Assembly: GCA_902781545.1 (NCBI GenBank)
Contig: CACZJR010000003.1
Location: forward strand, 1 to 64,000
DNA from: an uncultured Spirochaetales bacterium
Lineage (GTDB): Bacteria; Spirochaetota; Spirochaetia; Sphaerochaetales; Sphaerochaetaceae
Direction of reading: 5' to 3'
DNA: 64,000 bases
In this document: positions 44,223-51,877 of the stretch, piece by piece
Position numbering within the stretch: the stretch's first letter is position 1
How the letters are laid out: every line of letters begins with the position of its first letter
Made by a program: the position numbers and the translations under genes
Notes under the pieces: model-generated
What the model was told of the DNA's origin: nothing
Seen by the model: the letters and a program-made list of their open reading frames with translations, nothing else
Databases searched by the model: none

Positions 44223-44344
44223 TTGCAAAAGTTGTATTTTTGATTGATTTTTGACTTGCAAAAGTTTTATTTTGCTTGTAGGAAACTCTTGCAAAAGTTG
44301 AGTTAGGAAAAAAATAAATCCGCCCATCTGACTTCTGCAAAAGT
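44223..44344 (+). repeat. Iteron-like direct repeats between argS and tetR
   Basis: TTGCAAAAGTT occurs at 44223, 44256 and 44289, exactly 33 bases apart each time; a fourth, shorter copy TGCAAAAGT lies at 44336. The spacers are AT-rich and differ from each other. Thirty-three bases is about three helical turns, so the copies lie on the same face of the DNA. The stretch 44213-44483 holds no gene. Confidence 0.8.
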
Positions 44345-44355
44345 CTGAGCGGATT
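44307..44355 (-). terminator. Probable terminator of tetR
   Basis: On the minus strand AATCCGC pairs with GCGGATT and, inside, GACTT with AAGTC; a T run (TATTTTTTTCC) follows. It lies about 130 bases beyond the tetR stop. The fourth iteron copy is in the loop. Confidence 0.6.
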
Positions 44356-44483
44356 ATCGCAAAACTTCGAATGAGGTCAGCCGTCTGCCGGCAGCACCTC
44401 TATGTATCTTCATTATCTGTTAATAAATTCCTATTGTCAATGGAATAGATTATCTGATTCCTTGGGATAATCGTGCTAGAAAA

Positions 44484-45035
44484 TCAGAACAATTCAATCA
44501 GGCCGTCTGCAAGGCGGTCTGTCTCCCAGTCGGCAGAATCAGACAGCACATCACAGATCTTGCGCATGACGGCGGCTGTCATCAGGTCCGCTGCATAGTC
44601 CGTGTCCTTTATGTCCAGCCAGTCTCTCTGAATGCAGAACTCAAGGGCGATCCTGATCCTGGCGTTTATCATGGATGAGATCATCCTGTCCTCTGAGGCA
44701 AAGGAGTCGTCAAACATGCGCTGCTGCTGGACTATTGAGAAGAAGGATGATATCGGTTTCTCAGCAAAGACCTTGATTATGTTGTCGAACAGCCCGACAA
44801 GCATGGTTCTCGCATCCTTTGCCTTGAAGTCCACAAGAAATGACCTCTTCCCGAGCTCCTCATGACAATGGCGGAGCATCGCGTCGATTATGGCCTGCTG
44901 GCTCTCGAAGTGGCTGTAGATGCTTGCCTTCCTGATTCCCACCTCAAGGGCTATGTCCGAGAGGCTGACATTCGCCAGTCCTTTCTCCTCCCCGAGGTCC
45001 AGCATTGCCGTGATTATGTCTTCCCTGGTGCTCAT
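44484..45035 (-). CDS. TetR-family transcriptional regulator
   Basis: The 183-residue protein has the N-terminal TetR HTH (MLDLGEEKGLANVSLSDIALEVG then KASIYSHFESQQAIIDAM, residues about 10-58) and a variable ligand-binding helical domain. No transporter or enzyme target adjoins it; the divergent neighbour is rplU. The start has no Shine-Dalgarno sequence and sits 7 bases behind a -10-like box. A 20-base dyad overlaps its promoter, so it probably represses itself. Confidence 0.88.
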   Translation of the reverse strand: MSTREDIITAMLDLGEEKGLANVSLSDIALEVGIRKASIYSHFESQQAIIDAMLRHCHEELGKRSFLVDFKAKDARTMLVGLFDNIIKVFAEKPISSFFSIVQQQRMFDDSFASEDRMISSMINARIRIALEFCIQRDWLDIKDTDYAADLMTAAVMRKICDVLSDSADWETDRLADGLIELF

Positions 45036-45042
45036 AATGACA

Positions 45043-45071
45043 TTAAAAACTACCGAACGTTAGTTAGTCAA
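45043..45071 (-). promoter_or_regulatory. tetR promoter overlapped by a 20-base operator dyad
   Basis: On the minus strand TTGACT, 17-base spacer, TTTTAA, then 7 bases to the ATG. The spacer and -35 edge coincide with a dyad at 45049-45068: ACTACCGAAC facing GTTAGTTAGT, which match at seven of ten positions as inverted halves centred on AACGTT. Size and position fit a TetR-type autorepressor site. Confidence 0.6.
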
Positions 45072-45166
45072 CAGCATTTCGGGAAGATTCTTTTCCTTTT
45101 CTATGGAATAAACTTGCGCAAGGTTGTATAAAGACAAAGCAAATTTCATTTACAAGGATGTGTTTA

Positions 45167-45478
45167 ATGTACGCACTCGTAGAAATTCTTGGAAAGCAGT
45201 ACAAGGCAGAAGAGGGAAAGACTGTCAGAGTCGATCTGGTTGATGCAGAAGTCGGCGCTAAGGTCACCTATGAATCTGTTCTTGCAGTTGTTAAGGAAGA
45301 TGACGTCAAGTTCGGCGCTCCTTATGTCAAGGGTGCCAGCGTTGTAGCCACACTTCAGTCCAACATCAAGGACGACAAGGTTCGTGTCTACAAGTATCAC
45401 AGAAGAAAGGGATACCGCAGGACCCAGGGTCACAGACAGCAGTATTCAATTCTCACGATCGACAAGATCAACGCTTAA
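45167..45478 (+). CDS. rplU: 50S ribosomal protein L21
   Basis: The 103-residue protein has the L21 opening YALVEILGKQYKAEEGK and the C-terminal rRNA-binding KVRVYKYHRRKGYRRTQGHRQ segment. I start at the ATG with AAGGA eight bases upstream; an ATG inside that Shine-Dalgarno stretch would add three residues not seen in the family. It heads the L21-L27-Obg operon. The ysxB/prp gene that lies between rplU and rpmA in Firmicutes is absent. Confidence 0.96.
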   Translation: MYALVEILGKQYKAEEGKTVRVDLVDAEVGAKVTYESVLAVVKEDDVKFGAPYVKGASVVATLQSNIKDDKVRVYKYHRRKGYRRTQGHRQQYSILTIDKINA

Positions 45479-45490
45479 GGGAGGCAATCA

Positions 45491-45745
45491 ATGGCTCATC
45501 ATAAAGGTGGTGGTTCATCAAAGAACGGAAGAGATTCTAATGCACAGCGTCTCGGAGTGAAGCGTTACGGTGGTCAGGTCGTCAAGGGTGGTGAGATTCT
45601 TGTCCGTCAGCACGGAACAAAGATCCATCCGGGCGAGAACGTCGGTCTCGGATCAGATTACACTCTTTTTGCTAAGGTTGGCGGAAAGGTCCTTTATCAT
45701 GCAAGGAACAACCGCAACTACGTCAGCATCGTTGTTGAAGAGTAA
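45491..45745 (+). CDS. rpmA: 50S ribosomal protein L27
   Basis: The 84-residue protein is a normal L27: [20 protein letters not shown] at the N-terminus, then [18 protein letters not shown]. The tail begins directly with MAHHKGG, so there is no N-terminal leader of the kind cleaved by Prp in Firmicutes, which fits the missing prp gene. GGGAGGCAATCA precedes the start. Confidence 0.97.
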   Translation: MAHHKGGGSSKNGRDSNAQRLGVKRYGGQVVKGGEILVRQHGTKIHPGENVGLGSDYTLFAKVGGKVLYHARNNRNYVSIVVEE

Positions 45746-45763
45746 TCAAGAGAATTAATCTCA

Positions 45764-46825
45764 ATGTTTGGTTTTTCAGATGAAACCTATATCGACATTG
45801 CCTCCGGAAACGGGGGCAATGGTTGTGTCTCATTCAGACGAGAGAAATTCGTCGAGAAGGGCGGCCCTGACGGCGGTGACGGCGGCAAGGGCGGCGATCT
45901 TGTCTTTGTCGTCAAGGACAACCTCAGGACACTGGCTCATCTGAAGATCATCAGGACCTTCCGTGCGGAGAACGGGAAGAACGGCAGCGGGGCACGCTGC
46001 TACGGCCGTGCCGGAAACGACATGGAGATCCCGGTACCGCCCGGAACAGTCATCAAGGACGCCAACACCGGAGAGATCATCAAGGACCTCACAGGTGTTG
46101 ACCGCTTTGTTTTCCTGAAAGGCGGACGCGGAGGTCTTGGAAACTATCATTTCAGGACATCCACAAGGCAGGCTCCCAAATTCGCCCAGCCGGGTGAGCC
46201 CGGAATAGAGATGAGAGTCGGTCTTGAGCTTCTTGTGATAGCGGACATCGGTTTTGTGGGCTTCCCGAATGCGGGTAAGAGCTCCCTGATGAACATGCTC
46301 ACCAATGCAAGGAGCAAGGTCGCCAGCTATCCGTTCACCACAAAGATCCCTCAGCTGGGAATGATGCGCCTGGGAGACCAGGACGTGGTGCTTGCGGATA
46401 TCCCGGGAATCATAGAGGGTGCTAGCCAGGGTGCCGGAATGGGATTCAAGTTCCTGAAGCATATCGCAAGGACGGGCGGACTTGCCTACCTCGTGGACAT
46501 GTCGGAGCCTGACTGCCTGGACAAGTACGAGCTTCTCAGGCATGAGCTTGAGACTTACTCCCCGGATCTTGTCCAGAAGAAGGAGGTCCTGATAGGGACC
46601 AAGCTGGACGAGGACGGCGCGCAGGAGAACTTTGAGCGCTTCAAGGCCAAATTCAGCGACAAGACCGTGTTCGGGATGTCCATCTTTGACGAGGACTCGG
46701 TCAAACCCATCATGAAGGCCTTTGTGGACATGCTCGGAAAGAACACCGAGGAGAAGGGCTTCAGCTCAAGGCCGGACACCGATGCCTATTATCCGGAGAC
46801 ACAGGAGGAATATGAGCTCAGATAA
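45764..46825 (+). CDS. obg: GTPase Obg (CgtA)
   Basis: The 353-residue GTPase acts in late 50S assembly and stress control. It has the glycine-rich Obg fold (GNGGNGCVSFRREKFVEKGG and GRGGLGNYHF), then the G domain with GFPNAGKSSL, DIPGIIEG and GTKLDED in place of NKxD. It ends soon after the G domain with a short acidic tail, so the OCT domain of some Obg proteins is absent. The end overlaps nadD by 14 bases. Confidence 0.95.
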   Translation: MFGFSDETYIDIASGNGGNGCVSFRREKFVEKGGPDGGDGGKGGDLVFVVKDNLRTLAHLKIIRTFRAENGKNGSGARCYGRAGNDMEIPVPPGTVIKDANTGEIIKDLTGVDRFVFLKGGRGGLGNYHFRTSTRQAPKFAQPGEPGIEMRVGLELLVIADIGFVGFPNAGKSSLMNMLTNARSKVASYPFTTKIPQLGMMRLGDQDVVLADIPGIIEGASQGAGMGFKFLKHIARTGGLAYLVDMSEPDCLDKYELLRHELETYSPDLVQKKEVLIGTKLDEDGAQENFERFKAKFSDKTVFGMSIFDEDSVKPIMKAFVDMLGKNTEEKGFSSRPDTDAYYPETQEEYELR

Positions 46826-47420
46826 GACCGCAATCCTTGGCGGAAGCTTTGACCCTGTTCATCTGGGGCACATGTTTCTGCTTCATTGCGCCGTCAGCAT
46901 GACGGATTACAGCTCATTTCTCATAATCCCGGCAAAGGTAAGCAACTTCAAGCAGGACAACAGCCCAAAGGCAAGTGACGCAGATCGTCTTGAGATGCTG
47001 CGCCTTGCGCTTCTGGATTATCATGACCTCTATCCACAGGACAAGGCAGATATCTCGATCTCGACAATGGAGCTTGACCGCGGCGGGGTCTCTTATACCT
47101 CAGATACAATCAGGATCCTCAAGGAGGAGCTTGGCGTGAAGAGGATAGGGATGGTCATGGGTGACGATCATGTTTCGGGACTTTCCCGCTGGCATGATTT
47201 TCCTTATCTGAGGGACAACGTGGAGTTCCTGATCTGCAGGAGAAATCCGGAGGGGACTTGCTGGGACACTCTGCCACAGGGACTGTGCTACAGGAGGCTT
47301 GAGCCTGCGGATGTGGCACCCCAGTCCTCAAGCGCGATTAGGGAGAACGTGTCTGAGAGAAATGACTATCTCTCAAGAAGGGTAGGCGAATATGTCAGAG
47401 CCAACAATCTTTACATCTGA
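46812..47420 (+). CDS. nadD: Nicotinate-nucleotide adenylyltransferase
   Basis: The 202-residue enzyme makes nicotinate adenine dinucleotide in NAD synthesis. The nucleotidyltransferase motifs are GGSFDPVHLGH (residues 9-19) and, near the C-terminus, SSSAIREN (the ISSTxIR equivalent). The start chosen has GGAGGAAT immediately upstream, inside the end of obg; a longer reading continues through obg in another frame and is rejected. It overlaps the next gene by 29 bases. Confidence 0.92.
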   Translation: MSSDKTAILGGSFDPVHLGHMFLLHCAVSMTDYSSFLIIPAKVSNFKQDNSPKASDADRLEMLRLALLDYHDLYPQDKADISISTMELDRGGVSYTSDTIRILKEELGVKRIGMVMGDDHVSGLSRWHDFPYLRDNVEFLICRRNPEGTCWDTLPQGLCYRRLEPADVAPQSSSAIRENVSERNDYLSRRVGEYVRANNLYI

Positions 47421-48018
47421 TGAACTGAGGTCTTACCTCAGGAACGCTGTCTCGGAGCGCAGGTACCTGCATAGCGTAGGGGTGGCGGAGACCACTGAGA
47501 AGGTCCTGGAGCATTTCGGGTGCAAGGACTACACAAGAAGATGGAACGGCTTTGACGCCCCTGTCTTCTGCGGGCTTGCGCATGACATTGCCAGGGAGAT
47601 GTCAGATGACCAGATTCTTGAGTATTGCAGGAAAAATGGCATATATCTGTCTTCTGAGGACATCGAGGCACCGGTTCTGGCTCACGGCGTTGTGTCAGCG
47701 GAGATTGCCATGGAGCTGGCGGGAGAGTTCCCCATGTCATGGTACAAGGCTCTCTGTGTCCATACCACAGGCAATGCCGGTATGGATGATCTTGCGCTTG
47801 CCCTGTTCATCGCGGATTACATCGAGCCCACACGCAGGTTCATGACAGATGAGAGGAGGGCCTTTTATCTCGGATCTGCGAGCATTTCCCAATGCGCCTA
47901 CAGGGTCTTGTGTGATATGATTGATCATTGGAGGCAGACAGGCTTCCATGACGCGTCAAGCGGATCGGTCGCAATGAAGGAGTTTCTGGAAAGGAGTGCA
48001 GGCTGCAGGTATGAATAG
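47392..48018 (+). CDS. yqeK: YqeK-family HD-domain hydrolase
   Basis: The 208-residue protein has an HD domain with RYLHSVGVAETT, FCGLAHDIAREM (the HD pair), VLAHGVVSAEIA and LALFIADYIEPTR. YqeK proteins split diadenosine tetraphosphate symmetrically. The position behind nadD and ahead of rsfS is the conserved bacterial order. It overlaps nadD by 29 bases and the next gene by 8. Confidence 0.9.
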   Translation: MSEPTIFTSDELRSYLRNAVSERRYLHSVGVAETTEKVLEHFGCKDYTRRWNGFDAPVFCGLAHDIAREMSDDQILEYCRKNGIYLSSEDIEAPVLAHGVVSAEIAMELAGEFPMSWYKALCVHTTGNAGMDDLALALFIADYIEPTRRFMTDERRAFYLGSASISQCAYRVLCDMIDHWRQTGFHDASSGSVAMKEFLERSAGCRYE

Positions 48019-48601
48019 GAGATTACGGTCAATAATCCTGTCCATTCTCATCGCATGCGTGGCTCTTTTACTTGTCACGGGATGCAGCTCCTCTCAGAAC
48101 ACATGTTACTATGCCTATTACGGGGACAGCGCCTATGCGATGATCTACAACCCGTCAAGCAACGGCTTCTACTGCATCCAGCTTCCGCTTGAGCAGATCC
48201 TGAGATGGGGAAAGGCCAGCGGACTGGATTCAATCCCGATTGCCATGCGCAACTACGTGGGCCTTAAGGACAGCGGATTCCTTTTGGGGAACACGGACTC
48301 ACTCAAGGCAATCAGGGATATCCTTGATGTGCTCGGTTCGGAGAGCGACGAGCCGGCGACGAATACGAAGAGAGTAAAGACAATGGTCCAGAAGGCGCAA
48401 GCCTTGAGCAAAAAACCACTGTCAGATAAGATAAACCAGCTCAGCGGGCAGGATGCGGAGTCGCTTCTGGAGCTCCTTGCTGAGAAAAACCCGGACAGCT
48501 GGTGCTATGATGCACACAGCTTCTTCAACACAGATGATCTGAACTTCTCGCAGCGCTATTTCACCGAGTGGCTGGAGCAGGTTCTTGGAGGAAATAGATG
48601 A
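48011..48601 (+). CDS. Lipoprotein in the nadD-yqeK-rsfS operon, unknown function
   Basis: The 196-residue product has a lipoprotein signal (RSIILSILIACVALLLVTGC, lipobox VTGC). The mature part begins SSSQNTCYYAYYGDSAYAMI and is not recognised. In many bacteria a LytR-CpsA-Psr protein lies between yqeK and rsfS; this has the slot but neither the length nor LCP motifs. A GTG 15 bases upstream with a nearer GGAG is an alternative start. The stop overlaps rsfS by 4 bases. Confidence 0.65.
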   Translation: MNRRLRSIILSILIACVALLLVTGCSSSQNTCYYAYYGDSAYAMIYNPSSNGFYCIQLPLEQILRWGKASGLDSIPIAMRNYVGLKDSGFLLGNTDSLKAIRDILDVLGSESDEPATNTKRVKTMVQKAQALSKKPLSDKINQLSGQDAESLLELLAEKNPDSWCYDAHSFFNTDDLNFSQRYFTEWLEQVLGGNR

Positions 48602-48936
48602 AAGACGAAACCAAACTTCAGGCTGAGAAGATCTGCGAGTTTCTTAAAGACCACAAGGGACAGGAGGTCACACTGATTGATGTGTCAGAGGAGTGCTCCT
48701 GGACTGACTGTTTCATTATCTGCACTGTGACCAGCCTCGGACACCTCAGAGGCCTTGCCCACGAGATCTGGAGCGAGATAGACAGCGTTGGCCTTGAGGT
48801 GCGCAACCGCCATAAGGCTGTAGGTGATGACGGCTGGGAGCTGATTGACTGCGGAGATATAGTGATTCACCTGATGAGTCAGGAGATGAGGGATTTCTAT
48901 TCTCTGGAAAAACTCTGGCAGCGTTTCGGCAAGTGA
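48598..48936 (+). CDS. rsfS: Ribosomal silencing factor RsfS
   Basis: The 112-residue protein has the RsfS/Iojap fold markers VTLIDVSEECSWTDCFIICT and GWELIDCGDIVIHLMSQEMRDFYSLEKLW. It binds L14 on the 50S subunit and blocks subunit joining when nutrients are short. GGAGGAAATAG precedes the ATG. It closes the rplU operon. Confidence 0.95.
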   Translation: MKDETKLQAEKICEFLKDHKGQEVTLIDVSEECSWTDCFIICTVTSLGHLRGLAHEIWSEIDSVGLEVRNRHKAVGDDGWELIDCGDIVIHLMSQEMRDFYSLEKLWQRFGK

Positions 48937-48988
48937 AAGCCCCGCTCTGAAAGCACTTTGAAATAAACTGAAACAGAACAAGAGTCTC

Positions 48989-49017
48989 TTGAATTCATAC
49001 CGAGTTCGGAATATCCT
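48989..49017 (+). promoter_or_regulatory. Promoter of the Fic-like gene (leaderless type)
   Basis: TTGAAT, 17-base spacer, TATCCT; six bases (ATTCTC) separate the -10 box from the ATG at 49024 and no Shine-Dalgarno sequence is present. ACCGAGTTCGG in the spacer is partly palindromic. Confidence 0.55.
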
Positions 49018-49023
49018 ATTCTC

Positions 49024-49848
49024 ATGGAGTACATAAGCACAAAAGAAGCTGCCCAGAAGTGGGGTATCAGTGAGAGGCGCGTAAGATCATTATGCGCAGA
49101 GGGTAAGATCGAGGGCGCCGCACGTTGCGGTGACTGGGTGTGGAGCATTCCTGCGGGAACTCAGAAGCCGGCAGACGGCAGAACGCTCAGATACATGAAG
49201 AACCGTGCCCTCAGGACCGGGAACCAGGATTACCGCGAGGCAGACAAGCTGCGCGCCAGCTCAAATCAGGGAACCCTTTCCGCTGACAGGAAGGTCCAGA
49301 TTGTCCTTGAGGCCCTCACATATGACAACACCGATATCAGCCTTGAGCAGGTTCTTGCAATATTCGACCTTGAGAACCAGGTCGAGATTCCGCTTGAGAA
49401 GCAGATAATGGCCCTGAACATGAGATCTGCTCTTTCATCAATCCCGTTTGACCTGAATGAGAAGAGGCTTTTGGACCTGCACAGCAGGATGCTCATGTCA
49501 ATTGATGAGCGCAGTGCCGGAAAGTACCGCCTTGGCGGGAATCAGAGCCAGGAGACAGAGGCGATGTTCGAGCAGTACTCGGGTCCGTGGTCAGTACTCC
49601 ATCCTGTGGCCAGGGCAGCATTCCTCTTTGCCGAGATCCTGAGGATCCAGCCGTTTGAGAAGGGCACTCCTGAGATTGCGTTTGTACTTCTTGCCAACGA
49701 GATGTACAAGGCAAAGCTCCCGCCGGCACTCTTCGGTGAGAACCAGATTCCGGAGCTCAAGGCGGCCCTTGCATCAACCGCAATCCGCGGCAACAGCCAG
49801 ATGCTGGTGTCGATGATCCTTGATGCGGTGACAGGTAACAAGCAGTAA
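49024..49848 (+). CDS. HTH protein with a degenerate Fic domain
   Basis: The 274-residue protein starts with a MerR/excisionase-like HTH (ISTKEAAQKWGISERRVRSL, residues 4-23, then DGWVWSIPAG-like DWVWSIPAGTQKP). Its C-terminal half resembles a Fic fold: HPVARAAFLFAEILRIQPFEKGTPEIAFVLLA aligns with HPFxxGNGRxxR, but the catalytic His is Gln and the GNGR anion loop is GTPE, so AMP transfer is unlikely. It may be a regulator that keeps the Fic scaffold. It ends 2 bases before the deacylase gene and is probably co-transcribed with it. Confidence 0.68.
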   Translation: MEYISTKEAAQKWGISERRVRSLCAEGKIEGAARCGDWVWSIPAGTQKPADGRTLRYMKNRALRTGNQDYREADKLRASSNQGTLSADRKVQIVLEALTYDNTDISLEQVLAIFDLENQVEIPLEKQIMALNMRSALSSIPFDLNEKRLLDLHSRMLMSIDERSAGKYRLGGNQSQETEAMFEQYSGPWSVLHPVARAAFLFAEILRIQPFEKGTPEIAFVLLANEMYKAKLPPALFGENQIPELKAALASTAIRGNSQMLVSMILDAVTGNKQ

Positions 49849-49850
49849 TC

Positions 49851-51431
49851 ATGTCCGTCCTATTCAGAAACGCCACGGTGATCGACGGATCAGGAGAAAG
49901 GCCCTTTGAGGCCGATGTCCTTGTGCGCGGCACCACAATCGTGAAAATCTGTCCGGAAGGTTTAGTCACACAGCAGGATGCAGAGGTAATTGATGCAACT
50001 GGCAAGATCCTCTGCCCGGGTTTCATGGACATGCATGCCCACAGTGACCTGGAGCTGATCAGGAACCCGTCCATGCCTTACAAGATCCAGCAGGGAATCA
50101 CATTTGACCTGTCGGGAAACTGCGGCATTGGCGTGTATCCATGGAGGCGGGGTGATGAACCGAGGTTCTTCGACATAATAGGGCACTACGATAGCTGGGA
50201 CTGGACTGATTTCAAGACATACTCGGAGAAGCTGAATCCCGGAATCAACTGCGGATTCTTGCAGAGCCACAGCTGTCTCAGGATCAATGCCATTGAGGGG
50301 AACCCAAACAGGGAAGCCACTGATGAGGAGATACAGAGGATGTGCTCTCTTCTTGAGACTTCCCTTGAGCAGGGATGCTTCGGGTTTTCCACCGGCCTCT
50401 ATTATGCCCCGTGCATGTATGCAGGCAAGAAGGAGATCCTTGCACTTCTGTCTGTCGTGAAGAGGCATGACGGCATCTTCGCCGTCCATCACAGGTGCGA
50501 GGGAGATGACATTCTTCCTTCCATAGACGAGATTCTTTCATATACAAGGGAGACCGGGGTGCGTCTTGAGATATCGCATCTCAAGGCAATAGGGCGCAAG
50601 AACCAGGCCAAAGTCCCATTGGTGCTTGAGAAGATCCACCGCATGAGGGATGAGGGCTTTGATGTGGCCTTTGACCAGTATCCCTACGAATACGGCAGCA
50701 CAAGCCTATTCAGCCTGCTTCCTCCCGATGTCCTGAGGCTGTCTCCCAATGACCTCTCTGATTTGCTTGAGAAAACAAAGCATGACAGCCAGCTGAGGAC
50801 CTCGATCGTGAATGAGATGATGCATCCTCACGGCTGGGACAGCATCTCCGAGCTCTGCCCTTGGGAGGACATCAGCATAGTGACCATGGAGAGCTCTCCT
50901 GAGTTCAACGGGATGAACATGGCCCAGGTTTCGGAAACCCTTTCCATGGAGCCTTATGATGCGCTTCTCCATATCCTCTCAAGGGAGAAGGGCTATGCCC
51001 TGATGTCAGACATAACCCAGAGCTCCGGGAGCCTGAGGATGATATTCGAGGACCCTCTTATGTGCTTCGGGACCGATGCCCTCTATACCGGTCCGTTTGC
51101 CCATCCCAGAAGCGCTAACGGTGCGATCCATCTGCTTTATGAGAGATGCATCAAAGAGCGTTACAGCTTTGAGTCCGTCATAAGGAAGATGACATCCGAG
51201 GTCTCCCGCAGACTCAGAATCAAGGACAGAGGCCTTGTCAGGGAAGGGTGTAAGGCCGATCTCGTGCTGTTTGACCCGAAGACCCTTAAAGACAACTCCG
51301 ACATGGCACACCCGTTTGAAAGATGCTCCGGCCTTGATTATGTGATGGTCAACGGAACCTTTGCCCTGAAGGACGGGAAGCTGACAGGTAGCATTTCAGG
51401 CAGGGTTCTGAAAAGGAAGAACAGGTTTTAA
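49851..51431 (+). CDS. N-acyl-D-amino-acid deacylase family amidohydrolase
   Basis: The 526-residue protein is a metal-dependent amidohydrolase of the D-aminoacylase type. It has the first metal motif as FMDMHAHSD, then SGNCGIGVYP with the metal-bridging Cys of this subfamily, LEISHLKAIGRKN, and the C-terminal Asp in GTDALYTG. It ends with the usual small beta domain (VREGCKADLVLFDP). Substrates are N-acylated D-amino acids or D-aminoacyl peptides, for example from peptidoglycan. It overlaps the convergent antitoxin gene by 4 bases. Confidence 0.88.
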   Translation: MSVLFRNATVIDGSGERPFEADVLVRGTTIVKICPEGLVTQQDAEVIDATGKILCPGFMDMHAHSDLELIRNPSMPYKIQQGITFDLSGNCGIGVYPWRRGDEPRFFDIIGHYDSWDWTDFKTYSEKLNPGINCGFLQSHSCLRINAIEGNPNREATDEEIQRMCSLLETSLEQGCFGFSTGLYYAPCMYAGKKEILALLSVVKRHDGIFAVHHRCEGDDILPSIDEILSYTRETGVRLEISHLKAIGRKNQAKVPLVLEKIHRMRDEGFDVAFDQYPYEYGSTSLFSLLPPDVLRLSPNDLSDLLEKTKHDSQLRTSIVNEMMHPHGWDSISELCPWEDISIVTMESSPEFNGMNMAQVSETLSMEPYDALLHILSREKGYALMSDITQSSGSLRMIFEDPLMCFGTDALYTGPFAHPRSANGAIHLLYERCIKERYSFESVIRKMTSEVSRRLRIKDRGLVREGCKADLVLFDPKTLKDNSDMAHPFERCSGLDYVMVNGTFALKDGKLTGSISGRVLKRKNRF

Positions 51432-51721
51432 TAAGTTGCAGTTTCAGTCAAAGGAACAATCGCAAGCTTTTTTCCAAGAGGGATGAGCACTTTGATGATT
51501 GTATCTATTTTTGTGTTCTCTCCCTTTTCCATCCTTGCTATTACAGGTTGCCTGACACCGCATAGTTCCTCAAGTTCTCTCTGAGATATCCTTCTCTCGT
51601 TTCTTGCCTTGATGAGCTCACTCATCAGTTCTGCGTAAAGATCGCTTATTGCTATCTCCTCAGGAGTATATACTTCTTTCTCTACATCCTCCCAAGTTGT
51701 GAGCTTACCTTTCATCACCAT
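51428..51721 (-). CDS. XRE-family antitoxin (HigA-like)
   Basis: The 97-residue protein has a single XRE HTH (RRISQRELEELCGVRQPVIARMEKG, about 43-67) behind an acidic N-terminal segment, the layout of HigA-type antitoxins. GGAGG stands 3 bases before the first ATG and 9 before an in-frame ATG at 51715, which may be the real start. The toxin that should precede it survives only as a fragment, so the antitoxin is now an orphan. Confidence 0.8.
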   Translation of the reverse strand: MVMKGKLTTWEDVEKEVYTPEEIAISDLYAELMSELIKARNERRISQRELEELCGVRQPVIARMEKGENTKIDTIIKVLIPLGKKLAIVPLTETATY

Positions 51722-51815
51722 GTTCCTCCAAAAACTGCGCCAGTTCGGCTTTTGCTCTCCTGATCTCTGAAGCCGGAGTCTTCTGGGTCTTTTTCACGAA
51801 ATGATAACTATAAAG
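51705..51815 (-). pseudogene. C-terminal remnant of a RelE/HigB-type toxin
   Basis: On the minus strand the open frame reads HFVKKTQKTPASEIRRAKAE and on to LAQFLEEHGDER before its stop, the characteristic end of phage-derived Gp49/HigB toxins (F-x-K-K-T-Q-K-T-P). A stop codon lies only 37 codons upstream of the end and no start precedes the match, so at least the first two thirds of the toxin are missing. Its stop overlaps the antitoxin start, as in intact higBA pairs. Confidence 0.7.
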
Positions 51816-51877
51816 TTATCTAATATGCAATATGAAAATCTCACCGATAAAGCATTAATTAACTGGGTTTTGTTCTT

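Noticed and set aside
44223-44344. Possible mini-CRISPR
   Set aside because: The repeat is only 11 bases, the spacers are AT-rich and no cas gene is present; an iteron-like site fits better.
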